A stretch of 64,000 nucleotides of DNA, from positions 67,054,929-67,118,928 of the forward strand of contig CM049312.1 of the NCBI GenBank assembly GCA_026874595.1, written 5' to 3'. This stretch comes from Sipunculus nudus (lineage: Eukaryota > Annelida > Sipuncula > Golfingiida > Sipunculidae). Position 1 is the stretch's first letter; every line of letters begins with the position of its first letter. Below, piece after piece: positions 9,335 through 18,838 of the stretch. The notes under the pieces were generated by a model. The model had not been told where the DNA came from. It worked only from the letters and a program-made list of their open reading frames with translations, and did no database searches. Both the position numbers and the translations under genes were made by a program.

Positions 9335-10132
9335 CTACCCGCACGGGGATCCCGAAACCATGATGGAGTAGAGCGATGTAACTCCAGCTGTCGTCAAGGC
9401 GTCGTCGATGATGTATGCGGCAGCCTTCAAGTCTGCTGTACGGCATATCAGGCTGAAGTAGTTCCATTGCACGTATGTTTCTCCCTCCAAAGCTTGTAGC
9501 AAACTGTTGGCTGTGTCATTGTCTGTCTGCTCCCATATCTGGTGCCATTCTGCCATCTTGACGATTTTTGCTGACACACACGTCATCATGAAGAGCAACT
9601 TGTCGTTCATTGAGTTCAGTATCTGTGCCAAGATTCGAAACAGCGGCACAATCTTTTCTTTGAACTTCCTGTCTTTGTTTTGATCGAACGGAGCGTTATC
9701 GTGTTGATCTGAGCAAGACAAGAACGCAAACAGGCCTGTCCAATCGGGACCACCGCATGGGTCGGCCTGTCGGTGGGCTTGTGCGCCATTTGGTGGTACC
9801 AGTTCCTCCCACCACTGTCTTGCCTGTTCTTTACATCTCTGCTTCGCTTCTTCCTCGCATTTCCGCTTTTGCTTTTCCAACAAGAGAGCCACGTGCGGCT
9901 GCCCTGTTTCCTTAAGAGCAGTGATGAAATGTTTCACATGACTGTCGTTCTTTGATATATGGTCGATTAAGGATGTTGCTTTTGCAAAAGGGGTGGTGTT
10001 ACGTGCGTAAGCGTGGTACTGTGACAACACGTTTCTGCTCTTCAGGATAGCACATAACATCTCGTCCACCGTCAGGTTAGCCAACAACTCTGGGCGGCAT
10101 CGTCTGAACACTTCTGCCCAAGACGCAGACAT
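9335..10132 (-). CDS. CARD protein with charged linker and helical C-terminus (265 aa)
   Basis: The first in-frame ATG is at 10132. Residues 4-88 match the CARD pattern well: FRRCRPELLANLTVDEMLCAI, a loop, then FAKATSLIDHISKNDSHVKHFITALKETGQPHVALLL in shorter pieces. Residues 86-108 are a Lys/Glu-rich, Cys-containing likely coiled segment. The C-terminal 125 residues are predicted helical and unfamiliar. It is not a close paralogue of the plus-strand CARD proteins and may be an independent capture from a host CARD gene (inference). It converges with the acidic protein gene and diverges from the IAP gene. Confidence 0.72.
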   Translation of the reverse strand: MSASWAEVFRRCRPELLANLTVDEMLCAILKSRNVLSQYHAYARNTTPFAKATSLIDHISKNDSHVKHFITALKETGQPHVALLLEKQKRKCEEEAKQRCKEQARQWWEELVPPNGAQAHRQADPCGGPDWTGLFAFLSCSDQHDNAPFDQNKDRKFKEKIVPLFRILAQILNSMNDKLLFMMTCVSAKIVKMAEWHQIWEQTDNDTANSLLQALEGETYVQWNYFSLICRTADLKAAAYIIDDALTTAGVTSLYSIMVSGSPCG

Positions 10133-10228
10133 CCTGTCCTTGCAATCAGCGGTAGACACCAGTCAGTCGTGAGGTGCCACGTTGTGGGAGTGCGGTTGTG
10201 ACTGAATGAGGGTAAGCACACGCCAAAT

Positions 10229-10236
10229 ATTATATA
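10229..10236 (-). promoter_or_regulatory. TATA box of the minus-strand CARD gene
   Basis: TATATAAT on the minus strand, about 100 bp upstream of the ATG at 10132. Bases 10237-10640 otherwise hold no gene I can support. Confidence 0.45.
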
Positions 10237-10642
10237 CACATTGTGATAGGACAGGTATGATTCACTGCCTGCTGATTGGTCGGTACAGGTGCTGGGACAT
10301 CGGAATCTTGAATATGATGTAGTATCGCAAGATAACGTGTGTCAGCTTTCGTCCAATATAATACATTGTGGTATCAGTTTCACAGTGTATTTGTAATAGG
10401 ATCCTATGAGGAACAGCACGCGGCCTATATATATAGAGTCCGACATGCATTACTGTCTGCTCTGTTTGATCTGCAAAGAGCTGCTGTAAACATACGACTA
10501 CGTGGTACTCCAAGTTAATACGTTGTACCCGTAGTCATGTGACCGAACTAATACTCCACTTCAGATACAGTTATATACACATCGGCATCGGTTGAAACAG
10601 ATAGTTCAGGGACGCGGGCACTGCGAGAGTGACGTTGCATAA

Positions 10643-10650
10643 TATAAAAA
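10643..10650 (+). promoter_or_regulatory. TATA box of the IAP gene
   Basis: TATAAAAA within CATAATATAAAAACCCAG, about 75 bp before the ATG at 10721. Confidence 0.5.
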
Positions 10651-10720
10651 CCCAGAAAGAGCTATTTCGTATGGCCAAAATGCATATAGTGAAAGTCATC
10701 TGAAAACGCTCATAGACAAA

Positions 10721-11204
10721 ATGGGCGAACGGCTAGGGGCTTCGGCGATGTGGATTGAAAAAAACAGACTGGATAGCTACCGTCAATGGCCGAAAAGGGA
10801 CTTGATCGAGCCGAGGCTGATGTCGGCGGCGGGTTTATACTTTGTCGGACCACGTGATAAAGTAAAATGTGCCTTCTGTCAAGGTGCTATGATGGGTTGG
10901 GAGACAGGGGATGATCCAGACGAGGAACATTTCCGGTATTACGGAGACCGGTGTGCGTTTGTTCGCGGGGAACCAACGAATAACGTACCACTTCCTGACG
11001 ACAATAGCCCGATCCTTGCAAACAAAACTGGAGGAACGTCTTTCTACAAGGATATCCTGAAGGAACGGTTGGGCATAATTACAAAGAGACCTCGAAGGCC
11101 AAGACTGGCTACAGAGCAAAACAGACTAGCGACGTTCCGTGAATGGCCAGTGGGTAAAGAACAGACTCCCGAATCATTGGCCGAAGCCGGGTTTTACTAC
11201 ACAG
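10721..11204 (+). CDS. IAP gene exon 1: BIR1 and the start of BIR2
   Basis: The ATG at 10721 begins 161 codons plus one base that end at a donor site (ACAG|GTAATA, 11204/11205). Residues 14-80 are a full BIR domain: RLDSYRQWP, AAGLYFVG, zinc ligands C50, C53, H70 and C78, and GDDPDEEH. Residues 134-161 open a second BIR (RLATFREWP, AEAGFYYTG) that is cut by the intron and continued in the next exon in a matching phase. The full protein would be an inhibitor of apoptosis that binds caspases or signalling adaptors. Introns inside a virus-like gene cluster are unusual, so this may be a host gene or a genomic capture. Confidence 0.82.
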
Positions 11205-11585
11205 GTAATACATGCTCGCTACATTTGTAGTTAGAAAACGACACCATTTCTTTCACCTAAATAAACGTGTTTGATTGTTTTAGTTCGTTCTTGTAAGTCC
11301 GACCAACGGAGTATATCATCTCGTATAAAATGTAATATGTCTGTAGATATCGCATCAGTCAATGGAAACGGTTCTATCCTGCATTTGCAGGCTGTGAGAC
11401 GATAACTGTATATTGTTTGGCACATGACCAAGAAACAATTTCAGATGAATAATTATGAGACGCATATTGATCTGTTTTTTTTTGCAACAGAAAATAATAC
11501 TTCGGTCACTTATTACAGTGGTATGTATTAATTAATGTGATACGCATTTATGTTCATAACAGATGATACGTATTTTGTGTTGCAG

Positions 11586-11773
11586 GTGAACATGATTGTT
11601 GCCGGTGTTTTTACTGTGATGGAGGGCTTCGTGCCTGGGAACCGGGAGATGAACCATGGGCTGAGCATGCACGTTGGTTCCCAAAATGTGGTTTTGTTAT
11701 GCAGTCCAAAGGACCTGAATTCATTCACGAGGCAAACAGAAATGCAACTATGGTTAAAAGCGAGACATTGGTG
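11586..11773 (+). CDS. IAP gene exon 2: rest of BIR2
   Basis: The acceptor is TTGCAG at 11580-11585. The exon supplies the second BIR zinc site (C-x2-C), the [15 protein letters not shown] motif with its His and Cys ligands, and GFVMQ, which are conserved BIR features. The reading phase fits exon 1. The 3' end is uncertain; a donor (ATTG|GTGATT) near 11771 is the best candidate before the frame stops. Confidence 0.75.
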
Positions 11774-11998
11774 ATTTTTCTTTACTTATCACACACATTT
11801 TACATGATCACACAGAAAAAGCATCAGACACGCATTATCCTTTAACGACAGTCAATACAATATATTCAGTATTGCGTTTTGTTTAAGCATACATTACTAT
11901 CATGTCTGGATATGAACATACGAAACCACTTTGTATCACTATATAAGGAAATATTCGTGATGACGTGTGTACACAAACATATTATGAATCTGTTACAG

Positions 11999-12065
11999 GG
12001 TACCAACGCCAAAGTTAGGACCAAACGTTACTTAGAAAGCAGGAGCGAAACGCCCGAACGATCAG
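11999..12065 (+). CDS. IAP gene, probable small linker exon
   Basis: A 67-nt stretch is bounded by a good acceptor (GTTACAG, ending 11998) and a good donor (ATCAG|GTATGT). It encodes a Lys/Arg/Ser/Thr/Glu-rich linker in its open frame. Assignment rests on splice signals and position only. Confidence 0.4.
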
Positions 12066-12568
12066 GTATGTGGTTTTGCTGTTAATGTTGTACTTGAGTT
12101 TCTAAGGTCAGAACATATATATAATATATGCCAAATATGTAACATTACGTTATATTTCTGTTCAGGACTTATGTCATGTCAGTATATTCACACAATGACT
12201 GATATTTTTATGCAAGAGCTGTCCAGTCATGTGATGAAAAACTTATTTTCCGTTTCACTTTCACATACATATCAAATGTTTCATATAGTCATTAATACGT
12301 CTCGGCTAGATTTTAGGACTCTTTCTGATCAGAGCCATAATACCCAAGCCGTTATACTGTTGAGATACGTTGTTTGGCAAGTGAGATCGGAGCCATTGAT
12401 ATTCTGTGTTGATATCATGCATATTCATACTGGTAATAATTTGTGAGGTGTAGCTTCATTGTCCACATTATAAATATTCTCAGAAACGTATTGATATTCA
12501 ACACGTCGTTCGGACTCATTCACATATATTATCATATATTGTGTGCTGTTTCAAATGGCCGACATCAG

Positions 12569-12771
12569 AGTACGACCCCCGACACCTGGCGGCACAAATG
12601 AGCACGGACAGAGTCCAGTTAGTCCTCAAAACGGGGATTCCCCGTGACAGAGTGGCGTCCGTCATAGAAAACAAGCTACGTACGACAGGGCAGGCGTTTG
12701 AATCCGCTGAATGTTTACTAGCTGCTGTGATGGATTCATATGAAACATCCGCTGCCAGCACCCCCAGCCGC
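12569..12771 (+). CDS. IAP gene exon encoding a UBA domain
   Basis: The encoded segment matches the UBA domain of cellular IAPs: VQLVLKTGIPRDRVASVIE, then LRTTGQAFESAECLLAAVMDS. UBA domains bind ubiquitin chains and are typical of animal cIAP-type proteins but not of baculovirus IAPs. Both edges are uncertain: the upstream acceptor (ACATCAG) lacks a strong pyrimidine tract, and the frame meets a stop shortly after a weak donor (CGCAC|GTGAAG). A broken or alternatively spliced exon is possible. Confidence 0.65.
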
Positions 12772-12915
12772 ACGTGAAGCGGAAGAGAAACCGCTCGTTG
12801 GCGAAATGCAGCAGTCAAACGGGAGTGACGGTGACGGGAACGGTCCGCAAACAGCTGGACCTACAAACAAACAAAGTAATCATTTGGTCAATTCAACGAT
12901 ACGGTCATTTCATTA

Positions 12916-12937
12916 CACACACACACACACACACAAT
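12916..12937. repeat. (AC)n microsatellite inside the IAP gene
   Basis: A run of AC units lies between the UBA and RING exons. Confidence 0.8.
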
Positions 12938-13135
12938 GGTAATTACGTCCTCATTTGAATGACAGTGAACAAAGCATTGTATTTGCTGAAGTATGTATAT
13001 GTAACAAATATAGATCGGTGTCCGTAATATAACGTTGTAGATTACAGTCGTATGCTGATTTCTATGATTACATAACGGTTATTTAAGGTATACATCGCTT
13101 TGCATTACAATCAGTTCGTGTGTTGTTAATTTCAG

Positions 13136-13332
13136 ATGTGGATGCCCTGATACAAGAAAAGCAGTTGTTACAAGACAAGACTATGTGTGTAATCTGTTTG
13201 GACCAAATTCGTCAAATCATTTTCTTGCCATGCGGACATATTGTATCATGTATGGGTTGTGCATCAGACATTAGGAATTGCCCGATATGCCGGAAACTTA
13301 TCCGAGGCACAATAAAATTTTTCTTATCCTGA
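13136..13332 (+). CDS. IAP gene last exon: RING domain
   Basis: It follows a strong acceptor (TTAATTTCAG, ending 13135). The frame encodes a coiled lead-in and a C-terminal IAP-type RING (CVICLDQ, LPCGH, CMGC, CPICRKLI), ending in the GTIKFFLS tail typical of IAPs, which helps form the RING dimer. An AATAAA near 13309-13314 overlaps the last codons and may be the polyadenylation signal. Confidence 0.8.
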
Positions 13333-13579
13333 ACGTGTGTTTTTTTACAAGCAGATGATCGAAATTCCCAGACATCTGTTCGCGAATAGTCAGCGCGTTA
13401 TTGTCCGAAGGCGTCCGTGGTACTAATAACCAAAGAATATGCGATGATGGAATGGTTTCGGTTTAGTATACGACAGTGCGGACAGTATGACACATTTAAA
13501 TGACAGAGCGCCTGAAAAAGTGTTGATACAAGTCCGCTGTACCAGCCATAACTCGTTCGAGTTAATGTTGGCCTGCAAC

Positions 13580-13586
13580 ATATAAA
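13580..13586 (+). promoter_or_regulatory. TATA box of the Cys/His family gene
   Basis: ATATAAAGG about 70 bp before the ATG at 13654. Confidence 0.45.
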
Positions 13587-13653
13587 GGTCTGTGCACATA
13601 GCACTATCCTGTAGTACGTGTCTGGTATACGACAGAATCGGGGGTGTGATATC

Positions 13654-14271
13654 ATGGAACGGAAACAACCAGGTACTTTGTTCGACATATGCACGCGGTG
13701 GTTAACGTCGCGGTATATACCGCATACATTCTTTTGGCTGCTACCTACTGAACTGTACCAACGTTTGATCGAGATGTATAAAAACAACGGCGATTGTCAA
13801 CAGTGTACAACCCTGCTTACGGCGTCTCGAATCAGCTGTTGCGCCTCTAAACACTGTGTGATCGACTCCTACGACAGCGACCCGATATTGCGTTGTAAAC
13901 TGTGTGGTGTCATCACATCGAAATATATGGAGCACGCAGCGCTCCATAAGGGACCTGGTCATACACCATGCGCCGTGAAGATATTATTCGAGTGGCCCGG
14001 TATGATCGGTTTTGTCATACATTCTACTGTCGTGATATCGAAATATTGGCCAGCAGAGCATGTCGATCCCGGGGATGTTGTGGGAAACCTCTTAGCAAAC
14101 GGCGAGTCACTAACAACTGAGCCCGTCAAATATTTCATGTTTATTGGGAACTGTACGTGCTTTGGATGTTACTGGGATTTCGAAAAGATCTTACGGTTCA
14201 GGCCGGACCATCTGCTGAGATTCCATAAACAGATTATGAATCACGTTTGCGTGCAACGACAACGGGTGTAG
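13654..14271 (+). CDS. Cys/His protein, family with the gene at 41562 (205 aa)
   Basis: The first ATG is at 13654. The protein shares an ordered set of motifs with the minus-strand protein at 41562-42215: FFWLLP near the N-terminus, a C-x2-C pair, then PxLRCxxCxVIT with a following HxxxH, EWPxMI, a SKYW block and GNCxC. The Cys and His positions suggest one or two zinc sites. Length is close to that of the paralogue (217 aa). No transmembrane segment is evident. Function unknown; the paired copies 28 kb apart on opposite strands suggest an old duplication within one viral genome (inference). Confidence 0.72.
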   Translation: MERKQPGTLFDICTRWLTSRYIPHTFFWLLPTELYQRLIEMYKNNGDCQQCTTLLTASRISCCASKHCVIDSYDSDPILRCKLCGVITSKYMEHAALHKGPGHTPCAVKILFEWPGMIGFVIHSTVVISKYWPAEHVDPGDVVGNLLANGESLTTEPVKYFMFIGNCTCFGCYWDFEKILRFRPDHLLRFHKQIMNHVCVQRQRV

Positions 14272-15015
14272 AAAGAATAGCGAGCAGTATGACGTCCTGT
14301 ATTAAATCACATGACCCAGTTGTGTCATTAGACGGACGCTAGATGATACGTGTTACATTGTCATCATACCACAATATTTTACATAAGTATGATACAAAAT
14401 GTACACATGTCATGTACTGGGTGAAAGCACGTGTTTCAGGCCGACCTAAAGGCGGAGGCATTGTCACAGTCTGCATGTAATGACAACATTTTGGAGTTAC
14501 CAGAAGGACGTTAGATAAACACCTGCGAAGTGACGATACAAAGATCAGGTGAAGAACAAGACATTGCGCATTTACAGAACCAATTTAATATTACACGGAA
14601 AGTAACATAATATCATATAAAAACTTATAGACACACTAATTCAAGTGTGTAACCAGAGATTTGTTGATACGGATTGACGCTCGGACCAATCGTATTTAAA
14701 TATATGGTGTTCATATTGCTGTAATATGTCAAGACATACACTGTTATTATGATACATACACGCTCGTACGCGCAGTGTGAATTCATCGATGATATTTGTA
14801 ACATATATCAGTAAAACAAACGCTTCGCAAGGATCATATTTCACAAATAAAATAAAGATCAAACGTATGCCCTTGTGTGTTTCTCATGTCATAGTTTTGT
14901 AATGCAAAGCGATGTCTGTGTAGAATGAATACCTGTATTATGAGTTAACTGTGTGTATAAATCTGTCCATGCAATAAATGTGTAACACAGGAAAAAGATT
15001 AACTCACCCTATATT
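14272..15015. other. Intergenic, no gene seen
   Basis: AT-rich sequence without a supportable open frame, promoter or repeat. It marks the start of the gene-poor zone. Confidence 0.5.
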
Positions 15016-15264
15016 TCACAATTTCTTCCGTCGACATTTCGGGCACCGGATCAACCTGCATATATATTTCAGACGGGTCAGATTGTTTGCTTCCTCCAGT
15101 CCGTACGGGAGAAAATGCGTCACGACACAGTGCAAACACACCACGTGCTTACAGTATAGCTGATATTTCTTGTACCCGCCAGGGCAAATATTCGAAAAAA
15201 CACATTTATGTTGAGGCATTTTGTCCATAGGAATATCCTCATAAACTATACAAAATATCCTCAT
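15016..15264 (-). CDS. Small RING-like protein (up to 82 aa)
   Basis: The C-terminal half has the core of a RING: C38, H40, C43, C46 and C74, C77 (CKHVVCLHC and CPKC). The usual first C-x2-C pair is not obvious; C21 and C27 have the wrong spacing. Starts at codons 1, 13 or 16 are all possible. It may be the last exon of a longer spliced gene, a diverged small RING or a remnant. It is the only candidate gene in the 9.8-kb gene-poor stretch. Confidence 0.45.
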   Translation of the reverse strand: MRIFCIVYEDIPMDKMPQHKCVFSNICPGGYKKYQLYCKHVVCLHCVVTHFLPYGLEEANNLTRLKYICRLIRCPKCRRKKL

Positions 15265-15939
15265 GTAAATCCATCAGTATACCGTTTATTTCACTTGTTG
15301 GAACAGGTATGTTGGACGTGGTTTTCCATGCTATCTGTGTACCGAACGTGTGGGTTCGATGGGGACAACACACAGCAGAGTTCGAACGCTCTATCATTGA
15401 GTAATCGTATGGGGAGGGGAGGGGGGGTGTTCGAATATCTGTGACGAGTAATGCAATCAAAATGGACCGTGATGTATGACTTCTGTTATATTTGTATTGA
15501 TAGCAATGTTTTAGCTTTTTGCAACAGTAAGTATATGTGTATGATCAACAATAAAAACATTAAATCAGTACTCGTGTTTGCACAGACAGAGATGTATAAC
15601 ATATCTAGGAAACGCTGCGCGATTCATTGTTTCATGATATTCCCTTACCAAAACATACAGTCATCACATGACACGAGTCACAATAAAGTCAGATCGTGTG
15701 TTCAGATATCGTACATGCATTTTCCGATTCGATACAACACGTCACATTCATGATGTAGGTGATGTGTGATCATTAAACAACTATCTTCAGTGTTCATCAT
15801 ATTGTCAGTATATGGAAAAGGTATTATAAACTAATAAACGTGGCCAATGATACATTTAAGGGGGTAATCTGGTTTATACACGAAGACACCTAGTTGTTTA
15901 TAACACAGCGTCATCTGGACCACTGTATTTGAAAACAGT

Positions 15940-16520
15940 CACCGAACCCTGTATTCCTCTGGTCACATCCGGAGTTCCTGCAGACTTCGTGTGCATTATT
16001 TCACAGGGGGTGTCTTGGTGCAAAACTATGTATCCGTCTTGGTCTCATACACCAAGGCGTATTTGCGCATTTCGTGTGATCTCAGTCACTTCTGATATCA
16101 TATGATATGGTTTGCTAATATGCCTTGTTTATGGTATACCACAATTCATCTGTAAACAGCTATAGGCGTGCTTACATTTATTTTCCAATGATCTCCCTGC
16201 GTGAAGAAAACAGCTATCTCAGTGAAATATTTCTTGCGGATTAATGACCCGTTTCCCTCTGCGTTCAGAACTGGGTGACGTGTGCATTATTTAAGGTGGG
16301 GAACAATGGTGCAAAACAGTGTGTCTGTCTTTATCTTATAAACATACGTGGGTTTGTGCAATTGCCGTAACCTCAGTCGAATGGGATATCGTTTGAGTGG
16401 TATGTAAACATTATTTTGATTTATATCACACAACTACTGATCTGCAGACTCCAATATGTGCTCACATATTTCTCTCCAATGATCTCCCGTCCTGAAGAAA
16501 ACCCAACATGATCAGTATGA
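15940..16520. repeat. Degenerate tandem duplication, unit about 300 bp
   Basis: Shared blocks in the same order: GTGTGCATTATTT, TGGTGCAAAAC, ATGTATCCGTCTT versus GTGTCTGTCTTTA, and CCAATGATCTCCC followed by TGAAGAAAAC. The copies begin near 15950 and 16250. Strong divergence indicates an old event. Confidence 0.6.
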
Positions 16521-17199
16521 ATGTTACTGCTCATTTCACCCGTGGTCAGATTAAATTTGTCGTCTGATGTAAGCAGCTGTGTGTTTCCTGCCACGTCAAG
16601 ACGATGAGAATAACATAATGGCAGGCTGTACGTCTATAAGTGCGAGTTGTCTGAGTGTGCTCTCCACATTACGATTTGAATTTGGTACAGACAACACGTC
16701 AAAAAATATCAGTATACTTTTGGAACTGGCTGGCTGGATGGACTTTCAGTTAAGAGCTTGTGCCATAAATGGTATGGTGAGTTGAACGCATTAACTTAAC
16801 AGTCGTATCTAAATGTGCTGCAAACTGTGATTTGAGACGTTATTGTTTGAATTCTGGTATCATCTGATAATACAACGAACATTCAACCGGTGTCTGTTTC
16901 TGTGATAACAGTATAGTGCCAGATGTGAAATAGACTATAAAGACTGCCCTTTCAGGAATTGTTGGATATATACGGCGCCTTCCTGTAAGATTGTTTACTG
17001 ACAATAGACCCGGTAGATATCTGTTTTGTTGTGAAACAGTGTAGAACCAGACAGGTACAATTATATGGAATATGTAATATGCCACTGTTCAGCGGACTGT
17101 TCATAATTATACAACAAACCAGAAGATATTCATTTGGTGAAAATCTTTACATAAAACAGATGTTATGTGCCACGTAAAGAATCTGTTACATGACTACCA

Positions 17200-17300
17200 T
17201 ATCGCTCGGACACGGTGATGATAACCACATCGCTCGGACACGGCCATGATAACCATATCGCTCGGACACGGCCATGATGACCACATCGCTCTGATACATG
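17200..17300. repeat. Minisatellite, unit about 30 bp
   Basis: Three to four copies of CATCGCTCGGACACGG followed by a short spacer with ATGATAACCA. Confidence 0.8.
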
Positions 17301-17544
17301 ATGGCCTAAGGACACTTCGCTGACGGTTTGATGACGTTCGATGATGTGATCTCCAGCCAAAAGATGTGATACAGACTTCTTCATCCTGATGCAGAACCAT
17401 TTATGACTCTCCTGGTGTCTGTATGCAATGTGATAGTGCTACAGCTATACGCTGCATTTTTTGTTATTTGTTCTAGCATGACGACAGTATTCAAATAAAA
17501 CACTCATCCATAACACACACACACATACACACACTCTCACACAC

Positions 17545-17559
17545 ATATATAGATATATA

Positions 17560-17610
<51 letters not shown>

Positions 17611-17612
17611 GC
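17545..17612. repeat. (TA)n microsatellite
   Basis: Long alternating TA run after (CA)-type repeats. Confidence 0.9.
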
Positions 17613-18786
17613 AAGTATCCATATCACACGCATCCGCTATATCATTGCGATCGATATCAGATCTCTTGTTGTATATCCATATGTTTGTATTATAGCGGAT
17701 ATACTTTTTTGTATATACTTTAATGCTCGAAGTATAACATTCTTTCTGTATTATAACATATTTTTGTGTCGACTGTGTATACTTGTCCTTGTTGAATTAC
17801 CTGTTTACAAAAATTGATAAAGTATCGATATCAGTATGTTAGTTTTGTGATATAGGTTAATATTTCTAATTTAATGAAGGAACACAAATGTGTTCAGTAA
17901 AACACTACCGTATATACACCCTTTATGTTAATCAGATATTTATATGGTAGAACTACAGTTTTTGGTACAGAGAGTTCCTTATTGGCATATCATGTAAAGC
18001 GTGGCATGTAATCTTATGTTATTTCTTGTAAGCGACCTGTATGTATGGTCGTGATATTCTCATACTTACCGTTTTATTTCGTCATAATCCTAAAACTTGT
18101 TTTTTTTTTGCTGATAACTGGTATCTAAGTATTTGTCAGTAATGTTTTAAATATCTGCTGATCTACTGTCACACCTCTTACGATACTTACCTGTAGCTCT
18201 GTCCATTCCCTTGTGCGATGAAACATGCCAGCAGTTCATAGAGACATGCACATTTATATATATATATATACATATATACAGTGGAACTCCGTCTTGTAAC
18301 CATCCCGCAATTACGTAATTGAACCATTACGACCATTTTCTTGTCCCGACACATAGGAAATAATTGTGTGTTAAGTGTAAAAGTGTAAATAATTGTACAT
18401 ATAGATACAATATATATATATATCTACAGATCATATATGTTACGGGCTTTCATCAGGATGCGTTATCGTGATATGACGTACCGTACATCGTTCTCCGACT
18501 TCACGTTATGTTGCCTGTTTGACATTCCTTCCTCTTACCTCTTGTTGGGTTTTCTCTTGTTAAATTCCTCTTCCATCCACTCTTGTTTCTTCATATCCTT
18601 TCATAGGGTCAATGATATCCATATACATTTTTTACACGTATAGATGGATTGTTCCTTGTGTGACGCCTTACCTGTAGATTCCCAAGGCATTTACTTACAG
18701 GTCATCTTTAGCCAGTTTCTCCACATGTTCCTCTTGTCGATTTGATCTTACTATTGCAAACATACCTCCCAGGCATTTGTATATTA

Positions 18787-18838
18787 CACACACACACACA
18801 CATATTTATATATATCTATATATATATACACACACACA
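18787..18838. repeat. (AC)n/(TA)n compound microsatellite
   Basis: AC units, then TA units, then AC units. Confidence 0.85.

Noticed and set aside
16579-16785. 68-codon frame in the gene-poor stretch
   Set aside because: Isolated, composition-driven and next to a degenerate repeat; no domain seen.
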